In this document: one piece after another, positions 24,589 through 31,301 of the stretch
Position numbering within the stretch: the stretch's first letter is position 1
How the letters are laid out: each line of letters opens with the position of its first letter
DNA from: CAYXOX01 sp964466745
Lineage (GTDB): Bacteria; Pseudomonadota; Alphaproteobacteria; Rhodobacterales; Rhodobacteraceae
NCBI GenBank assembly: GCA_964466745.1
Contig: CAYXOX010000014.1
Location: forward strand, 1-40,308
Direction of reading: 5' to 3'
DNA length: 40,308 nt
Position numbers and translations under genes: made by a program
The notes under the pieces: generated by a model
The model's input: only the letters and a program-made list of their open reading frames with translations
Database searches by the model: none
What the model was told of the DNA's origin: nothing

Positions 24589-25706
24589 ACCTGCAGACCG
24601 ATCCCGCGGCCATGAACGGCAAGCACTCCACCATCTCGCGCCACGGCACGAGTGATGAGTTCACGTCCGAAAAGGCAACCGACGTGGCGATGCAGGATAC
24701 GCTCCTGACCCCGCGTTTCTACACCACCGACTTCGACGAGATGGACGCCATCGACGTGACCCCGGTCCGCGCCGAGTGGGACCCGCTGATCGCCGAGATG
24801 GTGAGCGACCCCAACAAGGGGCACTTCAAGAAGAACGAGGACTGGGACCACGTCGACTGGGAGGGGATGGAGCCGAACCTCAAGCGCGAGTTCATCGACT
24901 TCCTGATCTCCTCCTGCACCGCCGAGTTCTCGGGTTGCGTGCTCTACAAGGAAATGAAGCGCCGCGGCTCCAACGAGGAGATCACCCGGCTCTTCCAGCT
25001 CATGGCGCGCGACGAGGCCCGCCACGCGGGATTCATCAACGATGCGCTGCGCGAGGCCGGCATCTCGGTGAACCTCGGCTTCCTGACCCAGCAGAAGAAG
25101 TACACCTACTTCCGGCCGAAATTCATCTACTACGCCACCTACCTGAGCGAAAAGATCGGCTACGCCCGCTACATCACGATCTTCCGCCACCTCGAGAAGC
25201 ACCCCGAGCATCGCTTCCACCCGATCTTCAAGTGGTTCGAGGAGTGGTGCAACGACGAGTTCCGCCACGGCGAGGCCTTCGCCCTGCTGATGAAGACCGA
25301 TCCGAAGCTCACCTCGGGGCTCAACGTGCTGTGGATCAAGTTCTTCCTGACGGCCGTGTTCTCCACCATGTGGGTGCGCGACCACCAGCGCCCGGCCTTC
25401 CACGAGGCGCTCGGGGTGGACACCACCTGGTACGGGCAGGAAGTGTTCCGCAAGACCTCGGAGATCTCCAGGCAGGTGTTCCCGATCACGCTCGACATCG
25501 ATCACCCGCGCTGGATCCCGACGCTGAACCGGCTCGAGGCGGCCTCGCGCCAGATCGACGCCGGCAAGAAGCAGGGCGGCCTCGGCGGCCTCGTGAAGCG
25601 CGGGCTGGGGATGGGCAAGGCGGCGCTCGCCTTCGTCTCGCTCTACACCATTCCCGCGCGGCGCCACGACGCCCCGGCCCAAGTGCGGCTGGAGCCGGCC
25701 TATTGA
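24585..25706 (+). CDS. acsF: aerobic Mg-protoporphyrin IX monomethyl ester (oxidative) cyclase
   Basis: AcsF is a di-iron oxygenase that forms ring E of the pigment using O2. The 373-residue protein has the expected ferritin-like ligands: Glu114 (CTAEFSGCVLYKE), Glu144 and His147 (ARDEARHAGF), and Glu225 and His228 (WCNDEFRHGEAF). The presence of acsF, and the absence of bchE from this part of the cluster, suggests pigment synthesis under oxygen; bchE could be elsewhere. The start overlaps the 98-residue ORF by ATGA. A hairpin-bearing repeat follows in the 94-bp gap before puhE. Confidence 0.97.
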   Translation: MNLQTDPAAMNGKHSTISRHGTSDEFTSEKATDVAMQDTLLTPRFYTTDFDEMDAIDVTPVRAEWDPLIAEMVSDPNKGHFKKNEDWDHVDWEGMEPNLKREFIDFLISSCTAEFSGCVLYKEMKRRGSNEEITRLFQLMARDEARHAGFINDALREAGISVNLGFLTQQKKYTYFRPKFIYYATYLSEKIGYARYITIFRHLEKHPEHRFHPIFKWFEEWCNDEFRHGEAFALLMKTDPKLTSGLNVLWIKFFLTAVFSTMWVRDHQRPAFHEALGVDTTWYGQEVFRKTSEISRQVFPITLDIDHPRWIPTLNRLEAASRQIDAGKKQGGLGGLVKRGLGMGKAALAFVSLYTIPARRHDAPAQVRLEPAY

Positions 25707-25732
25707 GCCCGGTCCGGGAACATCTCCCCGCT

Positions 25733-25790
25733 CCCGGCGCGGCATGGGCCGCGCCGGGGCGACATGAGTTTTTTGGGCAGGATGAGGGAA
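25733..25790 (+). repeat. dispersed palindromic repeat, copy 5
   Basis: The longest stem of the family: CCCGGCGCGGC and GCCGCGCCGGG (11 bp each, loop ATGG; 25733-25758), then a diverged core (GAGTTTTTTGGGCAGGATGA GGG, split here only for length). It lies in the acsF-puhE gap. Confidence 0.65.
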
Positions 25791-25800
25791 GGGCCGCGCG

Positions 25801-26598
25801 ATGACCGCAATGTCGCCCTGGTTCGCCGTGGTGGTGGCGCTTTTCCTCTGGTGGTTCTCCACCGGCGCCATCCTCGTGGTCGTCAAGCGGGCGGACCGTG
25901 CGGGCGACGGCGCGCATTTGTGGGCGACCCTCTCGGGCCTTCCGTTCCTCGTTTTCGGCATCGCGGGCTACGGAGCGTCGCTCGGCGACGCCTCGCTGTT
26001 CGGCGTCTACCTCGCGTTCTTCTCGGCGCTGGCGATCTGGGGCTGGATCGAGCTGGCTTTCCTGACCGGGATCATCACCGGGCCCAACCGGGCGCCCTGC
26101 CCGCCGGGCATGCGCGGGTGGCGCCGGTTCCGTGCCGCCTGCGGCACGCTGGCCCATCACGAGATACTGCTGGCCACCGCGCTCGTGCTGATGCTCCTGG
26201 CCGCGCGCGGGGCCGAGAACACGCTGGGGTTCTGGATCTTCGCGGTCCTCTTCTTCGCCCGGGTCTCGGCGAAGCTGAACCTCTTTCTCGGTGTGCCGAA
26301 GATCAACACCGAGTTCCTGACCGCGCCGCTGGCGCATCTGCCGAGCTATTTCCGGCGCGCGCCGCTCAACGAGGTGTTTCCGCTTTCGGTCACGCTTCTG
26401 AGCTTCGCCGTGGCGCTGTGGCTGGAGCGGCTGGTGACCGCGGGAACGCCCGCCGAGACGGTGGGTTTCGCCCTGCTCACGGCGCTGACCGCGCTCGCGC
26501 TGCTCGAACACTGGTTCATGATCCTGCCGCTGCCGGACGAGAAGCTCTGGCGCTGGATGCTGCCGGGAAACGCGGCCGCCAAGAACACCGAAACCTGA
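25801..26598 (+). CDS. puhE: photosynthetic complex assembly protein PuhE (DUF3623)
   Basis: A 265-residue integral membrane protein with six or seven hydrophobic segments, beginning MSPWFAVVVALFLWWFSTGAILVVVKRADR and including FFARVSAKLNLFLGVPKINTEFL and PSYFRRAPLNEVFPLS, as in PuhE proteins of purple bacteria. PuhE affects reaction-centre and bacteriochlorophyll levels. Two close in-frame ATGs are possible (25801 and 25810); the start given is the first. It occurs in its usual place between acsF and hemA. Confidence 0.92.
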   Translation: MTAMSPWFAVVVALFLWWFSTGAILVVVKRADRAGDGAHLWATLSGLPFLVFGIAGYGASLGDASLFGVYLAFFSALAIWGWIELAFLTGIITGPNRAPCPPGMRGWRRFRAACGTLAHHEILLATALVLMLLAARGAENTLGFWIFAVLFFARVSAKLNLFLGVPKINTEFLTAPLAHLPSYFRRAPLNEVFPLSVTLLSFAVALWLERLVTAGTPAETVGFALLTALTALALLEHWFMILPLPDEKLWRWMLPGNAAAKNTET

Positions 26599-26629
26599 CA
26601 AGAAAAGAACGACTGCAAGGGAACGCCAG

Positions 26630-27844
26630 ATGGATTTCGACCGGATCTTTCAAGCCCAGCTCGACACGCTCAAGCAGGAGGGCAACTACCGGGTCTTTGC
26701 CGAGCTGGAGCGCCAGTGCGGGCGGTTTCCCAAGGCGGCCGACCATACCGGGGGCAGCCCCCGCGACGTGACCGTCTGGTGTTCCAACGACTACCTCAGC
26801 ATGGGCCATCACCCCTCGGTGATCGAGGCGATGACCCGCACCGTGGAGGAATGCGGCGCCGGCGCCGGCGGCACGCGCAACATCTCGGGCACCAACATCC
26901 ATCACCTCGAACTCGAGGCCGAGCTCGCGGACCTGCACGGCAAGGAGGCGGCGCTCCTGTTCACCTCGGGCTACGTATCCAACTGGGCGGCGCTTTCGAC
27001 CCTGGGCAGCCGCCTGCCCGATGCGGTGATCCTTTCGGACGCGCTCAACCACGCCAGCATGATCGAGGGCATCCGCCACGCGCGCTGCCAGAAGGTGATC
27101 TGGAAGCACAACGATCCCGAGGATCTCGACCGCAAGCTGGCGGCGCTGCCCGCCAACGCTCCCAAGATCGTGGCTTTCGAGAGCGTCTATTCCATGGACG
27201 GCGACATCGCCCCCATGCGCGAGATCGTGGAGGTGGCCGAGAAGCACGGCGCGATGACCTATCTCGACGAGGTGCACGCGGTGGGCATGTACGGGCCCCG
27301 CGGCGGCGGGGTGGCCGAGCGCGAGGGGCTGATGGACCGCATCACCCTGATCGAGGGCACGCTGGGCAAGGCCTTCGGCGTGGTCGGCGGTTACATCACC
27401 GGCAGCCACGCGCTGTGCGATTTCATCCGCTCGTTCGCGTCCGGTTTCATCTTCACCACCGCGCTGCCGCCCGCCGTGGCGGCCGCCGCCACGGCCTCCA
27501 TCCGGCATCTGAAGTCCTCCGACATGGAGCGGATGCGCCAGCGCCGGCAGGTGGCGCGCCTGCGCGCCCGGCTGGACGCGGAGGGTATCCCGCACCTGCG
27601 CAACCCCAGCCACATCATCCCGGTGATGATCAAGGACCCTGTCAAGTGCAGGATGCTTTCGGACATCCTGATGCGCGAGTACGGGATCTACGTTCAGCCG
27701 ATCAACTATCCCACCGTGCCCAAGGGCACCGAGCGGCTGCGTTTCACCCCTGGCCCGCTGCATTCGGACGCCGAGATCGAGCACCTCGTGCATGCGCTCT
27801 CGGTGTTGTGGAAGCAGTGCGCCATCGCCCACGCGGTGGCCTGA
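26630..27844 (+). CDS. hemA: 5-aminolevulinate synthase
   Basis: Condenses glycine with succinyl-CoA to 5-aminolevulinate, the alphaproteobacterial entry into all tetrapyrroles. The 404-residue PLP enzyme has Lys247 in the cofactor motif EGTLGKAFGVVGGYI, the Asp213-Glu-Val-His216 block (YLDEVHAVGMYGPRG), and the glycine-rich GAGAGGTRNISGTNIHHLELE. Its location after puhE is usual for Rhodobacterales photosynthesis clusters and links precursor supply to pigment demand. A second synthase gene may exist elsewhere. A 141-bp gap follows before cycA. Confidence 0.97.
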   Translation: MDFDRIFQAQLDTLKQEGNYRVFAELERQCGRFPKAADHTGGSPRDVTVWCSNDYLSMGHHPSVIEAMTRTVEECGAGAGGTRNISGTNIHHLELEAELADLHGKEAALLFTSGYVSNWAALSTLGSRLPDAVILSDALNHASMIEGIRHARCQKVIWKHNDPEDLDRKLAALPANAPKIVAFESVYSMDGDIAPMREIVEVAEKHGAMTYLDEVHAVGMYGPRGGGVAEREGLMDRITLIEGTLGKAFGVVGGYITGSHALCDFIRSFASGFIFTTALPPAVAAAATASIRHLKSSDMERMRQRRQVARLRARLDAEGIPHLRNPSHIIPVMIKDPVKCRMLSDILMREYGIYVQPINYPTVPKGTERLRFTPGPLHSDAEIEHLVHALSVLWKQCAIAHAVA

Positions 27845-27985
27845 CGGGCTCCGCGACCGGCCCGGTGCGGGCCCGGCCCGGCAGGCGGGTTTTCGAACCG
27901 TTGAAAAAACTGGATTGCAACCGGCGTTCTGCTAGGTGACTGTGCAGACCGCAGCGAACATCGCGACCAGATCCAAGGAGAGACC

Positions 27986-28483
27986 ATGAAACTCGCCAAA
28001 TTCGCCGTTGCAGCCCTGTGCCTTTCTGCCTCCGCCGCCTTCGCCGAAGGCCATGCCATGGCGCCTTCGGGCGATGCCGAGGCCGGAGGCGAGGTCTTCA
28101 ACCGCCAGTGCGTTGCCTGCCACGTCGTCGTCGATGCAGAGGGCAACACGCTCGCCGGCCGCAATGCCCGCACGGGCCCCAACCTCTACGGCGTGGCCAT
28201 GCGCCAGGCCGGCACCGTCGAGGATTTCCGCTACGGGGATTCGATCGTGGAGGCCGGTGAGGCCGGGCTCGTCTGGGACGAGGAGAGGTTCGTCGCCTAT
28301 TCCCAGGATCCCAACGGCTTCCTGCGCGAATACCTCGACGACCGCCGCGCCCGCGGCCGCATGGCGTTCCAGCTGCGTGACGCGGAGGACGCCGCCAATG
28401 TCTATGCCTACCTCGTGAGCATCGGCCCGGAGCTGATGATGGAGGAAGCGGCCGACGAAGCCGAAGAGGCGCCGGCCGAGTGA
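27986..28483 (+). CDS. cycA: cytochrome c2
   Basis: A small periplasmic c-type cytochrome, expected to carry electrons from cytochrome bc1 to the photo-oxidised reaction centre. The 165-residue precursor has a signal peptide ending AFA (residue 20), the haem motif CVACH (residues 42-46), GPNLYG after it, and the methionine ligand Met126 in RARGRMAFQLRD, then the closing helix DAEDAANVYAYLV. A C-terminal acidic tail (ELMMEEAADEAEEAPAE) follows, not part of the cytochrome fold. Its place after hemA matches other Rhodobacterales clusters. AAGGAGAG precedes the ATG, and the gap to hemA suggests an extra promoter. A terminator follows at 28517. Confidence 0.93.
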   Translation: MKLAKFAVAALCLSASAAFAEGHAMAPSGDAEAGGEVFNRQCVACHVVVDAEGNTLAGRNARTGPNLYGVAMRQAGTVEDFRYGDSIVEAGEAGLVWDEERFVAYSQDPNGFLREYLDDRRARGRMAFQLRDAEDAANVYAYLVSIGPELMMEEAADEAEEAPAE

Positions 28484-28516
28484 CGACCGCCCGCGAGGGT
28501 TTCGGACCTGAGGGGA

Positions 28517-28548
28517 GGGGCCGCCGTTCGGGCGGCCCCTTTCGTTTT
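28517..28548 (+). terminator. rho-independent terminator after cycA
   Basis: A 9-bp perfect GC stem (GGGGCCGCC and GGCGGCCCC, loop GTTCG; 28517-28539) is followed by TTTCGTTTT. It closes the plus-strand photosynthesis operon and marks the border with the flagellar genes. Confidence 0.85.
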
Positions 28549-28558
28549 CCGGGGTCGC

Positions 28559-28573
28559 TTAAGGAAAGCTTAG
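28559..28573 (+). promoter_or_regulatory. possible CtrA-type site upstream of fliL
   Basis: TTAAGGAAAGCTTAG matches TTAA-N7-TTAA with one mismatch and lies 42-56 bp before the fliL ATG. CtrA controls motility in many Rhodobacterales, so the site is plausible. It is short enough to occur by chance, though AT-rich words are rare in this DNA. Confidence 0.35.
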
Positions 28574-28614
28574 AAGACAGGCCGCTATAGAGACGCGCAC
28601 CTTGCGCGAGGACG

Positions 28615-29118
28615 ATGATGGCGGCCGATACAACTGCCGAAGGCAACGAGGGTGCGCCCCCCCGGCGCCGGCGCGCAGGCCCGCTCATCGGCGCCGTGCT
28701 GGCGCTGGCGTGCGGCGGCGGGGCGTTCTACGCCACCGGTGCCGGGCTGGTGCCCGGGCTGCCCGAGCTCGCGCCGGCACCCGAGCGCGCGCCTGCGCCG
28801 GGCGCGGAAGCCGCCGGCCTTGCCTTCGTCGAGATACCGCCGCTCGTGATCTCCCTGCGCGACGGGGGGAACATGCCCCGGCACCTGCGCTTCCGCGGCA
28901 GCCTCGAGGTGCCCCGCGCGGATGCGGAGCATGTCACCGCGCTGCTGCCGCGGGTCATCGACCTGCTGAACGGCTACCTGCGTGCCCTCAGCCTCGAGGA
29001 GATCGAGGATCCCGAGGCGCTGGTGCGTCTGCGCGCCCAGATGCTGCGGCGCATCCAGGTGGCCACCGGGGAAGGCCGGGTGAACGATCTGCTCGTCATG
29101 GAATTCGTGATCAACTGA
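28615..29118 (+). CDS. fliL: flagellar basal body-associated protein FliL
   Basis: FliL is a single-pass inner-membrane protein near the stator that supports torque generation. The 167-residue protein has a short cytoplasmic, Arg-rich N-terminus, one hydrophobic helix (about 22-42), a Pro/Ala-rich stretch and a periplasmic FliL domain (FVEIPPLVISLRDGGNMPRHLRFRGSLEV; LRAQMLRRIQVATGEGRVNDLLVMEFVIN). Two successive ATGs (28615, 28618) follow GAGG; the exact start is uncertain by one codon. It opens a five-gene plus-strand motility operon with overlapping genes. A second FliL-like gene is at 39344. Confidence 0.9.
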   Translation: MMAADTTAEGNEGAPPRRRRAGPLIGAVLALACGGGAFYATGAGLVPGLPELAPAPERAPAPGAEAAGLAFVEIPPLVISLRDGGNMPRHLRFRGSLEVPRADAEHVTALLPRVIDLLNGYLRALSLEEIEDPEALVRLRAQMLRRIQVATGEGRVNDLLVMEFVIN

Positions 29119-29669
29119 TGGCTTCGCTTGCCACCTATCTTTCGGACGTGCTTCTCGCGGGAGGCGCCATCGGCGCCGCGCTCTATTGCGGCGTGCTGGC
29201 CCGGCGCCTGCGCCGCTTCAACGATCTCGAGCGCGGCATGGGCGGCGCCGTGGCGATGCTCTCCGCGCAGGTCGACGACATGACCCGCACCCTCGGTGCC
29301 GTCCGCTCGACGGCCGACGCCTCGACCACGGCGCTCGGCGATGTCACCGGGCGTGCCGAGGCGGCGGCGAAGCGGCTCGAACTGCTCGTCGCGGCGCTGC
29401 ACGACCTGCCCGATCCCTCCGGCCCGCCGGGCTCCGCGGCCCGCCGCCCGCCGGCGGAGGCCGAGCCTCTGGGCGCGGCACGGGAATCGGGCGCGCTGCC
29501 CGTCGCCGAGCGGCCCGGCGGATCGCACGGACGCGCGGCAGCACCGGCGATGCACATGCGGGCCGAGCCGCGGCTCACCTCGCGGGTGCCGCCGCCCCAG
29601 CCCGCCCGGCGGGAGCCCGGCGAGCCGCCGCTGTTCCTGCGGCACCGGCCTTCGGAGGGCGGGGCATGA
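29118..29669 (+). CDS. membrane-anchored flagellar-operon protein (DUF6468/PflI-like)
   Basis: A 183-residue protein with one N-terminal hydrophobic helix (LSDVLLAGGAIGAALYCGVLARRL, about 8-30), a helical stretch likely to form a coiled coil (FNDLERGMGGAVAMLSAQVDDMTRTL and RAEAAAKRLELLVAALHDL), and a Pro/Ala/Arg-rich C-terminal half with no visible fold. Position between fliL and a MotE-like gene, and this architecture, resemble the alphaproteobacterial proteins called PflI or DUF6468, which have been linked to flagellum placement in Caulobacter. That match is from memory of organisation, not an alignment. Overlaps fliL (TGATG) and the next gene (ATGA). Confidence 0.65.
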   Translation: MASLATYLSDVLLAGGAIGAALYCGVLARRLRRFNDLERGMGGAVAMLSAQVDDMTRTLGAVRSTADASTTALGDVTGRAEAAAKRLELLVAALHDLPDPSGPPGSAARRPPAEAEPLGAARESGALPVAERPGGSHGRAAAPAMHMRAEPRLTSRVPPPQPARREPGEPPLFLRHRPSEGGA

Positions 29670-30271
29670 GGCTCGGGCGCGGCGTTCTGGGTGTCATCGC
29701 CGTCATGCTGGTGGGGTCCGCCCTGATCCGGCTGGGCGCGGGCTCTGGCGCGGCCCTGGCCCGCGACCAGCTCCTCGTGGAGGCGCCGGCGCCGCTGGCG
29801 GCAGAGGGCTGCGTGCCGCGCGCGGAGCTTGAGCCGATGCTGACGGCGTTCGCCGAGCGCGAAGCGTCCATCGCCGCCGAGGAGGAGCGGATCGCCGAAC
29901 GGCTCGAGGCGCTTGCCGCCGCCGAGGCGCGCCTTGCCGAAACGATCGCGGAACTCGAAAGCGCGGAAGCGGCGCTGGCCGGAACCATCGCGCGGGCAGA
30001 CACCGCGGCGGAGGAGGATCTCGCCCGCCTCACGGCCGTCTACGAGGCCATGAAGCCGAAGGACGCCGCGCGCCTCTTCGAGACGATGGCCCCCGAGTTC
30101 GCGGCCGGGTTCCTCGCCCGCATGCGCCCCGACGCGGCCGCTGCCCTGTTCTCCGGCCTGCCGCCGGAAACCGCCTACTCGGTGAGCGTCATCCTCGCCG
30201 GCCGGAACGCGCGTGCCGGTGAGCCCGCCGCCGCGCAGCCCGCCGCCACTGCCATGGAGGCTGCCCGATGA
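29666..30271 (+). CDS. MotE-like protein (MgtE N-domain)
   Basis: A 201-residue protein with an N-terminal signal or anchor (RGVLGVIAVMLVGSALIRLG), a long Glu/Ala-rich coiled coil (about 55-115, EREASIAAEEERIAERLEALAAAEARLAETIAELESAEAAL in several heptads), and a C-terminal MgtE intracellular-type helical domain (YEAMKPKDAARLFETMAPEFAAGFLARMRPDAAAALFSGLPPETA). This order is that of MotE of rhizobia, a periplasmic chaperone of the motility protein MotC. Overlaps the previous gene and motA (ATGA), so it belongs to the motor operon. Because the next-but-one gene codes for a large exported protein, a chaperone-client pair is conceivable. Confidence 0.78.
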   Translation: MRLGRGVLGVIAVMLVGSALIRLGAGSGAALARDQLLVEAPAPLAAEGCVPRAELEPMLTAFAEREASIAAEEERIAERLEALAAAEARLAETIAELESAEAALAGTIARADTAAEEDLARLTAVYEAMKPKDAARLFETMAPEFAAGFLARMRPDAAAALFSGLPPETAYSVSVILAGRNARAGEPAAAQPAATAMEAAR

Positions 30272-31137
30272 TCGGCATTATCGGAATCGTCGTCGTCTTC
30301 GCGATGGTCTTCGGGGGCTACCTGGCCGCCGGCGGCAAGTTCGACATCATCCTGAAGGCGCTGCCCTACGAGTTCACCATGATCGGCGGCGCCGCCGTTG
30401 GCGCCTTCATCATCGCCAACGACATGGGTGGCATCAAGCACACGCTCAAGGACATCAAGATGGTGTTCAAGGGTTCGCGCTGGAAGCCGGCCGACTACCG
30501 GGATCTGCTCTGCCTGCTCTACGAACTCCTGCGGCTCGCCCGGCAGAACCCCGTGGCCATCGAGGAGCACATCGAGGCGCCCGAGAGCTCGCCGATCTTC
30601 GGGCAGTATCCGCGGATCCTGGCCGACCGCGAGGCCGTCGCCCTCATCTGCGACACGCTGCGCTCCGCCTCGATGAACTACGACGATCCGCACCAGGTGG
30701 AGGAGGTGCTGGAAAAGCGCATGGAGGCGAATCGCCACCATGCCCTGCATTCCAGCCATGCGCTCCAGACCATGGCCGACGCCCTGCCCGCTCTGGGGAT
30801 CGTGGCCGCCGTGCTCGGCGTCATCAAGACCATGGGCTCGATCGACCAGCCGCCCGAAATCCTCGGCAAGCTGATCGGCGGCGCCCTCGTCGGGACCTTC
30901 CTCGGCGTCTTCCTCGCCTACGGGCTCGTCGGGCCCTTCGCGAACCGCCTGCGGTCCGCCACCGAGGAAGACGCCCACTTCTACCAGCTGATCCGCGAGG
31001 TGCTGGTGGCGAACCTTCACAACCACGCCACCAACATCTGCATCGAGGTCGGGCGCCAGAACACGCCCGGGCATCTCCGGCCGAGCTACGGCGATCTCGA
31101 GGAGGCGCTGCGCTCGCTCAAGCGGGAGGCCGCGTGA
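30268..31137 (+). CDS. motA: flagellar motor stator protein MotA
   Basis: MotA with MotB forms the proton channel that drives flagellar rotation. The 289-residue protein has four hydrophobic segments, the N-terminal GGYLAAGGKFDIILKALPYEFTMIGGAAVGAFIIAND block, the long cytoplasmic loop with HHALHSSHALQTMADALPALGIVAAVLGVIKTMGSI, and LIGGALVGTFLGVFLAYGLVGPF. Length matches long alphaproteobacterial MotA. No motB lies next to it in the window; it must be elsewhere. The stop TGA overlaps an in-frame GTG that could start the downstream gene. Confidence 0.95.
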   Translation: MIGIIGIVVVFAMVFGGYLAAGGKFDIILKALPYEFTMIGGAAVGAFIIANDMGGIKHTLKDIKMVFKGSRWKPADYRDLLCLLYELLRLARQNPVAIEEHIEAPESSPIFGQYPRILADREAVALICDTLRSASMNYDDPHQVEEVLEKRMEANRHHALHSSHALQTMADALPALGIVAAVLGVIKTMGSIDQPPEILGKLIGGALVGTFLGVFLAYGLVGPFANRLRSATEEDAHFYQLIREVLVANLHNHATNICIEVGRQNTPGHLRPSYGDLEEALRSLKREAA

Positions 31138-31301
31138 TCCTGCGGAATGGCGCCGGGCAATGCGCGGGAACGGGCGCAGATGGTCCGGAAGAGGTCCGGA
31201 CGCCGCTTCTCGCGCGCTGCGGTCCCGCCGGCGCGGCCCGGTGCGTCCGTCCCGCGCCACGGGCGGCGGTGCGGCCCCCGCGCGGGGCGCGGCAGGCCGG
31301 C

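Noticed and set aside
31134..31301. GTG start at the motA stop for the 696-residue protein
   Set aside because: It would place 56 Arg/Gly/Ala-rich residues before a good signal peptide. Still possible as a coupling device, but less likely than ATG 31302.
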